DNA from: Apostichopus japonicus
Taxonomy: Eukaryota; Echinodermata; Holothuroidea; Aspidochirotida; Stichopodidae
Length of the DNA stretch: 64,000 bases
Reading direction: 5' to 3'
Assembly: GCF_037975245.1 (NCBI RefSeq)
Contig: NC_092568.1
Span: 6,670,501 to 6,734,500, forward strand
Translations under genes and position numbers: made by a program
In this document: piece after piece, positions 13,101-28,100 of the stretch
How the letters are laid out: each line of letters begins with the position of its first letter
How positions within the stretch are numbered: the first letter of the stretch is position 1
The notes under the pieces: generated by a model
The model's database searches: none
What the model saw: the letters and a program-made list of their open reading frames with translations, nothing else
Told to the model about the DNA's origin: nothing

Positions 13101-16100
13101 TTTTCAAATTTTACATTGAGTCTAGAATGTGTGCTGATGGTTAGTAATATGATTGGTTTATCAAATTCTACATTGAGCCTTAAATGTGTGCTGATGGTTA
13201 GTAATATGACTGGTTTATCAATTCTACATTGAGCCTAGAATGTGTGCTGATGGTTAGTAATATGACTGGTTTGTCAAATTCTACATTGAGCCTAGAATGT
13301 GTGCTGAGGGTTAGTAATATGACTGGTTTATCAAATTCTACATTGAGCCTAGAATGTGTACTGATGGTTAGTAATATGACTGGTTTATCAAATTCTACAT
13401 TGAGCCTAGAATGTGTGCTGATGGTTAGTAATATGACTGGTTGTCAAATTCTACATTGAGCCTAGAATGAGTGCTGAGGGTTAGTAATGTGACTGGTTTG
13501 TCAAATTTTACATTGAGTCTAGAATGTGTGCTGATGGTTAGTAATATGATTGCTTTGTGAAATTCTACATTGAGCCTTAAATGTGTGCTGAGGGTTAGTA
13601 ATATGACTGGTTTATCAAATTCTACATTGAGCCTAGAATGTGTGCTGATGGTTAGTAATATGACTGGTTTATCAAATTCTACATTGAGCCTAGAATGTGT
13701 GCTGATGGTTAGTAATATGACTGGTTTATCAAATTCTACATTGAGCCTAGAATGTGTGCTGATGGTTAGTAATATGACTGGTTTGTCAAATTCTACATTG
13801 AGCCCAGAATGTGTGCTGATGGTTAGTAATATGACTGGTTTATCAAATTCTACATTGAGCCTAGAATGTGTGCTGAGGGTTAGTAATATGACTGGTTTAT
13901 CAAATTCTACATTGAGCCTAGAATGTGTACTGATGGTTAGTAATATGACTGGTTGTCAAATTCTACATTGAGCCTAGAATGAGTGCTGAGGGTTAGTAAT
14001 GTGACTGGTTTGTCAAATTTTACATTGAGTCTAGAATGTGTGCTGATGGTTAGTAATATGATTGCTTTGTGAAATTCTACATTGAGCCTAGAATGTGTGC
14101 TGAGGGTTAGTAATATGACTGGTTTATCAAATTCTACATTGAGCCTAGAATGTGTGCTGATGGTTAGTAATATGACTGGTTTATCAAATTCTACATTGAG
14201 CCTAGAATGTGTGCTGATGGTTAGTAATATGACTGGTTTATCAAATTCTACATTGAGCCTAGAATGTGTGCTGATGGTTAGTAATATGACTGGTTTATCA
14301 AATTCTACATTGAGCCTAGAATGTGTGCTGATGGTTAGTAATATGACTGGTTTATCAAATTCTACATTGAGCCTAGAATGTGTGCTGAGGGTTAGTAATA
14401 TGACTGGTTTGTCAAATTCTACATTGAGCCTAGAATGTGTGCTGAGGGTTAGTAATTAGACTGGATTTACCCAATTCTACATTCATAATTAGGTTTTAAT
14501 TTCTTTATTTTCAGTAAATTCTTTATTCAGTAAAGCTTTCAGTTTGCTTCACTTAACATTCACCTTGCCTTTGTCTGGATCTGTTCTACACTTAACAGGG
14601 CAAATATTTAATGGTTTTCTGGTGGTCCAAGATTCGATGTCTAATTTTACATTCACTTTTGCCTTTGTTTTGTCCAATTCTGCATTAAGCATTGGTTTAG
14701 ATTAATGCTGTATTGTTTGATTTCCCCATTCCTTTTCATCCTGTACTGATATCATTTAATCATGATCATATTTGTCTTCATGCCTTGATTCAGGAACTCC
14801 ATCCAAGAAAGAAACAAGCATTAGATGAATCCCAAGAGCTGAATCAGGATCACTATCGCAAATACAGTGAAAAACTGCGATCAGTGAATCCACCCTGTGT
14901 GCCTTTCTTTGGTATGTCTTGACTCTTATCATCATCGTTGTTGTTTTTGTTGTTGATTCCAATCTGCTGCCAATACAATCATTTTCATCCTGTAGGTAAC
15001 AAGTGATTTAAGAAAAGCAAACGAAAATCAACTTTACACCACTCTTTATTTTTTTATGATTTTTTTTATATTTAAACTTTATTTTAAGAGGGTTGCTCGT
15101 TTAGCAAAAGCTAATCTTCCACGAGGCCCTCTAATAAGACATATAATAATATAAAATGTATGAAAATTTAATAGGTCATCAATACATTAATATTGTTTAA
15201 TAAAATAGTTAAAATGTGTACAGAGTAAAATTAAGAAATTTGGTAAAATTCCAGCTGAAATATAGTCGATAACTAAAGATTGATTGGCTGTCACTCATGC
15301 AGATCCTAGCAGGAAAAATAAGCTTAAAAGAAAATTAGTTGCACAGTCTGAGATTAGTCCCAGGCTTATTCCTTGTATTCATTAAAAAACCAAAAAGTGA
15401 ATACATTCATTATATTGAGTATTATTGCAACACTCATTAGTGAAGCCTATACAGTATATATAGTAACCATGTCTGGTCATTTGCTCTCTGTTCAGAGTTG
15501 ACTATATATAGTAACCATGTGTAGTCATTTGCTCTGTGTTCAGAGTTGACTATGTACAGTAACCATGTACAGTCATTTGCTCTCTGTTCAGAGTTGACTG
15601 TGTATAGTAACCATGTATAGTCATTTGCTCTGTGTTCAGAGTTGACTATGTACAGTAACCATGTACAGTCATTTGCTGTCTGTTCAGAGTTGACTATATA
15701 TAGTAACCATGTATAGTCATTTGCTCTCTCTTCAAAGTTGACTATGTACAGTAACCATGTACAGTCATTTGCTGTCTGTTCAGAGTTGACTATATATAGT
15801 AACCATGTATAGTCATTTGCTCTCTATTCAGAGTTGACTATGTACAGTAACCATGTACAGTCATTTGCTCTGTGTTTGGAGTTGACTGTGTATAGTACCA
15901 TGTACAGTCATTTGCTCTGTGTTCAGAGTTGACTATGTACAGTAACCATGTATATTCATTTGCTCTGTGTTCAGAGTTGACTGTGTATAGTACCATGTAC
16001 AGTCATTTGCTCTGTGTTCAGAGTTGACTATATATAGTAACCATGTATAGTCATTTGCTCTCTGTTCAGAGTTAACTATATATAGTAACCATGTACAGTC

Positions 16101-19100
16101 ATTTGCTCTGTGTTTAGAGTTGACTTATATAGTAACCATGTATATTCATTTGCTCTGTGTTCAGATTTGACTGTGTATAGTACCATGTACAGTCATTTGC
16201 TCTGTGTTTAGAGTTGACTTATCAAGTAACCATGTATATTCATTTGCTCTGTGTTCAGATTTGACTGTGTATAGTACCATGTATAGTCATTTGCTCTGTG
16301 TTCAGAGTTGACTATGTACAGTAACCATGTACAGTCATTTGCTCTGTGTTCAGAGTTGACTATATATAGTAACCATGTACAGTCATTTGCTCTGTGTTTA
16401 GAATTGACTTATAGAGTAACCATGTATATTCATTTGCTCTATGTTTTCAGAGTTGACTATATATGGTAACCATGTACAGTCATTTGCTCTGTGTTTAGAG
16501 TTGACTATATATAGTAACCATGTATATCCATTTGCTCTGTGTTCAGAGTTGACTATATATAGTAACCATGTATAGTCATTTGCTCTATGTGTTCAGAGTT
16601 GACTATGTACAGTAACCATGTACAGTCATTTGCTCTCTCTTCAGAGTTGACTTTATATAGTAACCATGTATAGTCATTTGCTCTGTGTTCAGAGTTGACT
16701 ATGTACAGTAACCATGTACAGTCATTTGCTCTCTGTTCAGAGTTGACTATATATAGTAACCATGTATAGTCATTTGCTCTCTGTTCAGAGTTGACTATCT
16801 ATATTAACCATGTACAGTCATTTGCTCTGTGTTTAGAGTTGACTGTGTATAGTAACCATGTATATTCATTTGCTCTGTGTTCAGAGTTGACTTATATAGT
16901 ACTGTATCTATGTGTATTCATTTGCTCTGTGTTTTCAGAGTTGACTATATATAGTAACCATGTATATTCATTTGCTCTGTGTTCAGATTTGACTGTGTAT
17001 AGTACCATGTACAGTCATTTGCTCTCTGTTCATAGTTGACTATATATAGTAACCATGTATATTCATTTGCTCTGTGTTTAGAGTTGACTGTGTATAGTAA
17101 CCATGTATAGTCATTTGCTGTCTGTTTAGAGTTGACTTATATAGTAACCATGTACAGTCATTTGCTCTCTGTTCAGAGTTGACTATATATAGTAACCATG
17201 TATATTCATTTGCTCTGTGTTCAGATTTGACTGTGTATAGTACCATGTACAGTCATTTGCTCTCTGTTCATAGTTGACTATATATAGTAACCATGTATAT
17301 TCATTTGCTCTGTGTTCAGATTTGACTGTGTACAGTAACCATGTATAGTCATTTGCTCTGTGTTTAGAGATGACTTATATAGTAACCATGTACAGTCATT
17401 TGCTCTCTGTTCAGATTTGATTATATATAGTAACCATATATATTCATTTGCTCTGTGTTTAGAGTTGACTGTGTATAGTAACCATGTATAGTCATTTGCT
17501 CTGTGTTTAGAGTTGACTGTGTATAGTAACCATGTACAGTCATTTGCTCTGTGTTCAGAGTTGACTATGTACAGTAACCATGTATATTCATTTGCTCTGT
17601 GTTCAGAGTTGACTGTGTATAGTACCATGTACAGTCATTTGCTCTGTGTTCAGAGTTGACTATATATAGTAACCATGTATAGTCATTTGCTCTCTGTTCA
17701 GAGTTAACTATATATAGTAACCATGTACAGTCATTTGCTCTGTGTTTAGAGTTGACTTATATAGTAACCATGTATATTCATTTGCTCTGTGTTCAGATTT
17801 GACTGTGTATAGTACCATGTACAGTCATTTGCTCTGTGTTGACTTATCAAGTAACCATGTATATTCATTTGCTCTGTGTTCAGATTTGACTGTGTACAGT
17901 AACCATGTACAGTCATTTGCTCTGTGTTCAGAGTTGACTATATATAGTAACCATGTACAGTCATTTGCTCTGTGTTTAGAATTGACTTATAGAGTAACCA
18001 TGTATATTCATTTGCTCTATGTTTTCAGAGTTGACTATATATGGTAACCATGTACAGTCATTTGCTCTGTGTTTAGAGTTGACTATATATAGTAACCATG
18101 TATATCCATTTGCTCTGTGTTCAGAGTTGACTATATATAGTAACCATGTATAGTCATTTGCTCTATGTTTTCAGAGTTGACTATGTACAGTAACCATGTA
18201 CAGTCATTTGCTCTCTCTTCAGAGTTGACTTTATATAGTAACCATGTATAGTCATTTGCTCTGTGTTCAGAGTTGACTATGTACAGTAACCATGTACAGT
18301 CATTTGCTCTCTGTTCAGAGTTGACTATATATAGTAACCATGTATAGTCATTTGCTCTCTGTTCAGAGTTGACTATCTATATTAACCATGTACAGTCATT
18401 TGCTCTGTGTTTAGAGTTGACTGTGTATAGTAACCATGTATATTCATTTGCTCTGTGTTCAGAGTTGACTTATATAGTACTGTATCTATGTATATTCATT
18501 TGCTCTGTGTTTTCAGAGTTGACTATATATAGTAACCATGTATATTCATTTGCTCTGTGTTCAGATTTGACTGTGTATAGTACCATGTACAGTCATTTGC
18601 TCTCTGTTCATAGTTGACTATATATAGTAACCATGTATATTCATTTGCTCTGTGTTTAGAGTTGACTGTGTATAGTAACCATGTATAGTCATTTGCTCTG
18701 TGTTTAGAGTTGACTTATATAGTAACCATGTACAGTCATTTGCTCTCTGTTCAGAGTTGACTATATATAGTAACCATGTATATTCATTTGCTCTGTGTTC
18801 AGATTTGACTGTGTATAGTATATACCATGTACAGTCATTTGCTCTCTGTTCATAGTTGACTATATATAGTAACCATGTATATTCATTTGCTCTGTGTTCA
18901 GATTTGACTGTGTACAGTAACCATGTATAGTCATTTGCTCTGTGTTTAGAGATGACTTATATAGTAACCATGTACAGTCATTTGCTCTCTGTTCAGATTT
19001 GATTATATATAGTAACCATATATATTCATTTGCTCTGTGTTTAGAGTTGACTGTGTATAGTAACCATGTATAGTCATTTGCTCTGTGTTTAGAGTTGACT

Positions 19101-22100
19101 GTGTATAGTAACCATGTACAGTCATTTGCTCTCTGTTCAGAGTTGACTATATATAGTAACCATGTATATTCATTTGCTCTGTGTTCAGATTTGACTGTGT
19201 ATAGTACCATGTATAGTCATTTGCTCTGTGTTCAGAGTTGACTATATATAGTAACCATGTATATTCATTTGCTCTGTGTTTAGAGTTTACTGTGTATAGT
19301 ACCATGTATAGTCATTTGCTCTGTGTTCAGAGTTGACTATATATAGTAACCATGTACAGTCATTTGCTCTGTGTTCAGAGTTGACTATGTACAGTAACCA
19401 TGTACAGTCATTTGCTCTGTGTTCAGAGTTGACTGTGTATAGTAACCATGTATAGTCATTTGCTCTCTGTTCAGAGTTGACTATATATAGTAACCATGTA
19501 TAGTCATTTGCTCTGTGTTTGGAGTTGATTGTGTACAGTAAACATGCACAGTCATTTGTTCTGTGTTCTTTTGCTATTTTACTATGCAAAGCAAACATTT
19601 ACAGAATACTAGCATCATTGTAGAGGAATGTTCCTGAAACTTACCATGACCTTAAGCAATACATTTTCTTGTTCATTGGCATGTACCAGCTTGTGCACCA
19701 GTTAATTGTTTTTTCGTCAGTCAGATAGATATATCCAAAATCACCAAATTGTTGATGTTTGCATTATTAGGACTCTTGAGTTCTTTCTTTTTGTCTGCAG
19801 GAATGTACTTGACTAATATACTGTTTATAGAAGAAGGCAATCCAGACTTCTTACCTTGCCAGAACACAAAGCTCATAAATTTCAGTAAAAGAAGGAAAGT
19901 AGCTGAAATAACAGCTGAGATACAGCAATTTCAAAACCAGCCATATTGTCTCTTGGTTGAACAAGACATTAGGGTAAGTGTATGGGATAATAATTGATCT
20001 AAATGTTTGTTTAGAGGCCTAATCACAGAAACAAGTTGTTGCAAATTATACATTAGTAGGTTTAACTGATGTAGCTGAATGGACTAGAGCACATTTTGCC
20101 TGCTGTTAGCAATTAGTACAGATTAGTACACATGAATGGTCATGTGTATTTTAGACGCTTTTTATTAATATTGTGGTGAGTGATGAAGGTGGAGGGACAT
20201 ATAAACATATGAATTATAATGCAGATTAAGGTCAGTAACAACATCAGAACCGTTGAGCTGAGAATATATGTGTAAGTCACAGGGAGACGCAAATAATTTT
20301 TGTAGATTGGGATTTCAAATACATTTTGTGATTTGACAAACATTCCAAAAGCATCAAATCAAGAACAAGACTATATAAGGACAACGTATAACCCCTGAAA
20401 GTCATGCGAAGCTTATGTAGTAGCAAAGGTGATCCATTTATAGTCTTTCTAAGAGAGGTTTAACATAAAACTTGTGGTTTATCCAAACTACATAGTGGGT
20501 CAAAATATCAATGTTTATGTGACCGTCCTTACAAAAACCTGCTTCCTAAAAGAGCTGGGCAAAATTTACTTCCCTGTTATAAAATTTGTTTCTTACAGGT
20601 TACGATGTCAGTGTTACTCATAAAATATGTTTAAAGAGATACTTAATAGTGTCTTGTTTATTTACCTGATTATTTTGCTTTTAGAACTTCTTCGAGAATT
20701 TGGATCCTTTGCAATCAAAAACTCCTCAAGAGTTTGAAAATATGTTGTACCAGAAATCGTTGGAAGTGGAACCACGAAACTGCAAGCAGCTTCCAAAATT
20801 TGTGAGTCAATGCAAAAGTAGTTTAACACATTGCTTGTCTGGGAGTTAAAGGCCTTTGCAGATCACTGCATGTAACCTAAACCGCCTGGATTTTAACAAG
20901 ATTTTACCAGAATGTGAAAGTCAAATATTTTACCTATTTTTTAAATAAAAATGTATAGGGTATGTGCATGGTTACATTATCTTGATAAAACTAGCCCAAA
21001 ATTTTGATTGCTGCAGGGTAAGAATGACAAATGTAACATTGACAGAAGATGGAGTTTTTGACATCATAGATGTCAAGATAGACCATTTCTGTGGGATTAT
21101 GGAGCTGCATATATCAGTAGGATTGTAGTGCAGGACTGGAGTATAAAGAATGATATGTCTGGAGTATAAACATATTGATGCGTCCGGAGTGTCAAGAGTG
21201 TCAGTACGAAAAGAATGACGTTTCCGCAGTTTCTAAAGATTGATGCGTCCGGAATGTCAAGAGAGTGATGTGTCTGCAGTATCTAAAGAATGACATTTCC
21301 GCAGTTTCTAAAGATTGATGCGTCCGGAGTGTCAAGAGAGTGATGTGTCTGCAGTATCTAAAGAATGACGTTTCCGCAGTTTCTAAAGAATGATGCGTCC
21401 GGATTGTCAAGAGAGTGATGTGTCTGCAGTACGAAAAGGATGACGTGTCCGCTTGGAGTATTAAGAGAAAAATGTGTCACAGTATGAGGAAATTTTATGA
21501 CTGGAATATAAAGTAAAAATATGTTTGCAGCATAAAGAGAATGACAATTAATTTCATTAATTTGTTTTTCCACAACACTATACCCATGTTATTGATTAAG
21601 GTAACTATAACTAGCATGCATAGTTGTGAAGGGAATTGTTCTAAGAAGCCTTATAGCTTAAAAAGTAGAATTCTCCCATGTAAGAAAGGAAGGGAATAAA
21701 CAAGGAAGGAAGAAAAAGAACAAGAAACAGTAAAATATATGTACTTTTGTTATACACACTATAACAGAATGAACACAATGAGATGGTAATAACCAACAGT
21801 AAAACTTAATGGGATAAGTTTATCAATATAATAACAGGCATGAGCTTTTTCCGCGAATTTGCGGAATATCCGTGATTTCTTTTCTACCTCGGGGACGAAA
21901 ACTATTATCCTAACACACTGTAGCATACGCAAACTGGAGCCTATACCGCAATTTTTGCAAAGTTCTGTGATTTTTTTTTACCCCAGGCTCATCCCTGTAA
22001 TAAAATGCTACTATGTTAATCAAATAATAAACTGCATACCAATCTGACTGAGGAAAGAAAGAGAACTAATAATCCTTGATGGTTTGCTTAAATACCTTAA

Positions 22101-25100
22101 AAGTGAGGTATTCTAGGAAGATCATTAACATCATTACATGCAAGACAATATATTAGTGTCATCATCATCATCAATACGTTTTGAGCTTCCAAGCATATGA
22201 AGAGAATGATGTGTCTGTAGTTTGAAGTGAAGTTGAAAAGAATGATGTCAAATCATCCAAATGAAAGCCATGTTATGAGAACCATGGTAGATAAATACTC
22301 ACTGATCACCATCCTATCTCATTTGTCAGTACTAGCACTCAATTTGATATCACATGACCTTTTCGCACAATTATGACTGTTGATTAACTCAAGTTTTAAT
22401 AGAGTATGTGTCCTTGTTTCTACAGCCCAGGAGGTATTCCTATTCCACCAAATCACCTGGTATCAAGCCATCCAGTGAGAGACACAGATCCAAGGGACCC
22501 GGTAGCCTCACAGGTCCCTTAATGAATCATGTAAGAAATATACCTCTAAAATGTAGAATGGTACAGTACAAACTAATATTTATCTTGAGTTTCTGCAGGA
22601 TTAATTCAATTTTTATCTGAATACATATCCTATTGGTATTGGGCAATTGTAATTGTTGACAGCAGCATGGATTTTTATTTCTGCTGTTATTCTTTGAAAT
22701 TTATCACATAGTAATACATGGATTTGTTACAAAAGATAGTTATTTTTGTATCCTAAAATCACTCAAGGCCATAGTCTGAGGCATTGTTTATTCCTTGCTG
22801 AAAGGCGAAAGGAATCTATTTGATGGTGATGGTGTGTGTGGGTGCTAGGTGTATGTGACACCTTCTTGTAAACACAGTAACTCAACAGTTCATGGTGGAT
22901 AAACGTCATGCTTGGTATGTGGATCTGTCTTATTGAGAACAAGAACACTTTTCTTTTCTGTGGTGGTCAAAGGTTATTTGAGGTCAACAGAGGTCAAAGT
23001 CTTGTACAAATTTTATACTTGGGTATGTAGATCCCTCTTGGTGATTGCAAGAACCTTGTGGATTGGTGAAAGCAGAAGGTCATTTGCTGTCGATATATGT
23101 CAAAGACTGAAAACCTTGTAAACATGATAAGTAAAAAAGTACATCTTGGTATGTAGTGTCTCTTTGGTGCTAACAAGAATCCTACAAAAATTTTAGACAG
23201 CTTGGTTTGTACTCTTCAAAAGACAATGGTATAGACACCTTGGATTGTTCTCTTCATAAGAACATAGAATAGACAGCTTGGTTTGTACTCTTCAAAAGAC
23301 AATGGTATAGACACCTTGGATTGTTCTCTTCATAATAACATAGAATAGACAGCTTGGTTTGTACTCTTCACAAGACAATGGTATAGACACCTTGGATTGT
23401 TCTCTTCCTAAGAACATAGAATAGACAGCTTGGATTGTACACTTCAAAAGACAATGGTCTAGACAGCTTGGATTGTTCTCTTCATAAGAACATAGAATAG
23501 ACAGCTTGGTTTGTACTCTTCAAAAGACAATGGTCTAGACAGCTTGGATTGTTCTCTTCATAAGAACATAGAATAGACAGCTTGGTTTGTACTCTTCAAA
23601 AGACAATGGTATAGACACCTTGGATTGTTCTCTTCATAAGAACATAGAATAGACAGCTTGGATTGTACACTTCAAAAGACAATGGTATAGACACCTTGGA
23701 TTGTTCTCTTCATAAGAACATAGCAGGGGCGTATCCAGGGGGGGCGCAACAGGCGCGCGCCCCCCCCTATTGGCCGTCACCAAAAAAAAAAAAGTTTAGC
23801 AAAAAAAAATAAAAAATTGATGACGACCTTTAAGTGAGATGTCGGTGATCGCTCAACCCCCCCCCCCCCCCTCCCGTATGCTTTATTTTTTGTTTGCCAA
23901 AAAAAGGTTCTGGCAAAGTTCGGCGGCATAATAGTTTTAGAAACATAGATGGTAATTGTGTTTGTATTATCACTATAAACACTAAGTGACATGCCAGCCA
24001 TACTAAATTGTGCATTTTGTGTCCATATTTACTGGAATTGTTGCTTATTATTAAGGTCGAAAAATGGATCACATATGGCCATAGGCGGCGATCCTAAGGG
24101 GGGGGGGAAGGGGGATATATCCCCCCATGAAAATGGGTGGAGGGGATGTAATACACCATATTCCCCCCCCCCCCCCACCAAATGCCAGGGATAAGAATAT
24201 TTTCATGCCTACATTTATGCATCATCGTTAATGTACGGCTCTTTTTTAGCTTCATGTCTCGCCTACCATAAACGCAGTGCGATCTTTTCAAATAAAGCGT
24301 CTTTATAAAGCAAGAATAGTTGACTGTAGGCTTCATTGGCCCTATAACAACAAAATGTATTATTGCGCCCACGGTATTGATATAGTACATATATGCACCC
24401 TCATAGTATTCATATAGGCCCTATAGTAGGCCTACACACGTACATGTTCCCTCGAACAGCTGAGAATCTAATGTTACCAGGGTAATGCTTAATACACGTT
24501 TCACCTGGATGCCCTAGTCAAAAGACAATGGTATAGACACCTTGGATTGTTCTCTTCATAATAACATAGAATAGACAGCTTGGATTGTACACTTCAAAAG
24601 ACAATGGTCTAGACAGCTTTGATTGCACTCTTCAAAAGACAATAGTCTAGACAGCTCAGATTGTACTCTTAAACAAACAATGAGCTAGACAGCTTGGATT
24701 GAAGTTCTACCGCCAGTGGGGTTATTCCATTTCAAGTCATGGATGGCTGTTGCTCTCTCCAAATATTACCAACCTCATTGCATAATTAGAGCACCATGAA
24801 ATAAAGCATATTCTGAAAATTTAAAAATAAGCACACAGTAAATTGCAATTATTGTTGGTTTATATGACATTGAATTCCAAACAGTATTGAATTGAATGAC
24901 CTTTTATTACAATACCCAGCCTCAAAAACGTAGAATAGCAAAACAGGCAAAAAATATTTTGTAGGATCCAAAACTTTGAGGACTTTTCATTAAAGACTAA
25001 GGCAAACCCTCCTGAATTTGTTTGTACAAACAGGGTGGTACTATATCCCTTCTAGCCAAAATAATCATATTTTTGCCAAGGTGACACGTTTTGAGTTATT

Positions 25101-28100
25101 GGCTGGCAAACATGACCTCTTTTGTACTTTGGAGCAACTTTACAACCTCATAAATTAATCTTGAGAAAAACTAGAACCCTGAAATATGGTAGGTTGTAAG
25201 AACTTTATACTTGATGCAACTAAATATATTACAGGAAAGCATTTTTATTTGTACTGTTTTGACTGGACAGAATAGCCTGTGGAAGAATCAAGTATCCTGA
25301 AGTAACAGTTAAAGAACAATTTATTACTAAAGATAGCAATTTTATTAGTGAAATATACCAAAATTGAATATTTTGGCACTTTCAATAATGAAATGAAACC
25401 AACCAGTCTATGATAAAAAAAAATCTTATAAATTTACTATCAAAACTAGAAATCCCATGATGATGAAGCGACATCACCGATAGGGGCCACACCTCCATCA
25501 CCAAGGACTCCAACCACTCCTTCTGCTCTTACCGCAGTCTCATTCGCTGACCACTTTCCAGTTTGTGGACCAGAGACAGGTAAATTGCAAAAATTAAAGA
25601 AAACAATAGTTAAGTTCAATACTTCTAATATTACTTCTCCATTATTCTTGTCAGTGTTGGACCCTTCTAATAGCAGTCACAATATGAGTTTGGCCATTCT
25701 TGATTATTCTTGTCTTTGGTGGACCCTTCTAATAGCAGTCACAGTATGAGTTTGGCCATTTTTGATTATTCTTGTCTTTGGTGGACCCTTCTAATAGCAG
25801 TCACAGTATGAGTTTGGCCATTCTTGATTATTCTTGTCATTGTTGGACCTTTCTAATAGCAGTCACAGTATGAGTTTGGCCGTTCTTGATTATTCTTGTC
25901 AGTGTTGGACCCTTCTAATTGCAGTCACAGTATGAGTTTGGCCGTTCTTGATGATTCTTGTCAGTGTTGGACCCTTCTAATAGCAGTCACAGTATGAGTT
26001 TGGCCATTCTTGATGATTCTTGTCAGTGTTGGACCCTTCTAATTGCAGTCACAGTATGAGTTTGGCCGTTCTTGATTATTCTTGTCGGTGTTGGACCCTT
26101 CTAATAGCAGTCACAGTATGAGTTTGGCCGTTCTTGATTATTCTTGTCAGTGTTGGACCCTTCTAAAAGCAGTCACAGTATGAGTTTGGCCATTCTTGAT
26201 TATTCTTGTCAGTGTTGGACTCTTCTAATAGCAGTCACAGTATGAGTTTGGCCATTCTTATTTATTCTTGTCAGTGTTGGACCCTTCTAATAGCAGTCAC
26301 AGTATGAGTTTGGCCATTCTTGATTATTCTTGTCATTGTTGGACCTTTCTAATAGCAGTCACAGTATGAGTTTGGCCGTTCTTGATTATTCTTGTCAGTG
26401 TTGGACCCTTCTAATTGCAGTCACAGTATGAGTTTGGCCGTTCTTGATGATTCTTGTCAGTGTTGGACCCTTCTAATAGCAGTCACAGTATGAGTTTGGC
26501 CGTTCTTGATGATTCTTGTCAGTGTTGGACCCTTCTAATTGCAGTCACAGTATGAGTTTGGCCGTTCTTGATTATTCTTGTCGGTGTTGGACCCTTCTAA
26601 TAGCAGTCACAGTATGAGTTTGGCCGTTCTTGATTATTCTTGTCAGTGTTGGACCCTTCTAATAGCAGTCACAGTATGAGTTTGGCCGTTCTTGATTATT
26701 CTTGTCTTTGGTGGACCCTTCTTATAGCAGTCACAGTATGAGTTTGGCCATTCTTGATTATTCTTGTCAGTGTTGGACCCTTCTAATAGCAGTCACAGTA
26801 TGAGTTTGGCCGTTCTTGATTATTCTTGTCTTTGGTGGACCCTTCTAAAAGCAGTCACAGTATGAGTTTGGCCATTCTTGATTATTCTTGTCTTTGGTGG
26901 ACCCTTCTAATAGCAGTCACAGTATGAGTTTGGCCATTCTTGATTATTCTTGTCTTTGGTGGACCCTTCTAATAGCAGTCACAGTATGAGTTTGGCCATT
27001 TTTGATTATTCTTGTCTTTGGTGGACCCTTCTAATAGCAGTCACAGTATGAGTTTGGCCATTCTTGATTATTCTTGTCAGTGTTGGACCCTTCTAATAGC
27101 AGTCACAGTATGAGTTTGGCCATTCTTGATTATTCTTGTCTTTGGTGGACCCTTCTAATAGCAGTCACAGTATGAGTTTGGCCATTCTTGATTATTCTTG
27201 TCTTTGGTGGACCCTTCTAAAAGCAGTCACAGTATGAGTTTGGCCATTCTTGATTATTCTTGTCTTTGGTAGACCCTTCTAATAGCAGTCACAGTATGAG
27301 TTTGGCCATTCTTGATTATTCTTGTCTTTGGTGGACCCTTCTAATAGCAGTCACAGTATGAGTTTGGCCATTCTTGATTATTCTTGTCAGTGTTGGACCC
27401 TTCTAATAGCAGTCACAGTATGAGTTTGGCCATTCTTGATTATTCTTGTCAGTGGTGGACCCTTCTAAGAGCAGTCACAGTATGAGTTTGGCCATTCTTG
27501 ATTATTCTTGTCTTTGGTGGACCCTTCTAATAGCAGTCACAGTATGAGTTTGGCCATTCTTGATTATTCTTGTCTTTGGTGGACCCTTCTAAAAGCAGTC
27601 ACAGTATGAGTTTGGCCATTCTTGATTATTCTTGTCTTTGGTGGACCCTTCTAATAGCAGTCACAGTATGAGTTTGGCCATTCTTGATTATTCTTGTCTT
27701 TGGTGGACCCTTCTAATAGCAGTCACAGTATGAGTTTGGCCATTCTTGATTATTCTTGTCTTTGGTGGACCCTTCTAATAGCAGTCACAGTATGAGTTTG
27801 GCCATTCTTGATTATTCTTGTCTTTGGTGGACCCTTCTAATAGCAGTCACAGTATGAGTTTGGCCATTCTTGATTATTCTTGTCTTTGGTGGACCCTTCT
27901 AAAAGCAGTCACAGTATGAGTTTGGCCATTCTTGATTATTCTTGTCTTTGGTGGACCCTTCTAATAGCAGTCACAGTATGAGTTTGGCCATTCTTGATTA
28001 TTCTTGTCTTTGGTGGACCCTTCTAATAGCAGTCACAGTATGAGTTTGGCCATTTTTGATTATTCTTGTCTTTGGTGGACCCTTCTAATAGCAGTCACAG

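Noticed and set aside
12733-14459. Plus-strand frames of [17 protein letters not shown] repeats
   Set aside because: Intronic 57-bp array; in-frame reading from exon 6 hits a stop after 13 codons.
15430-19598. CRISPR-like regular array
   Set aside because: Repeats are contiguous with no unique spacers, and the context is a eukaryotic intron.
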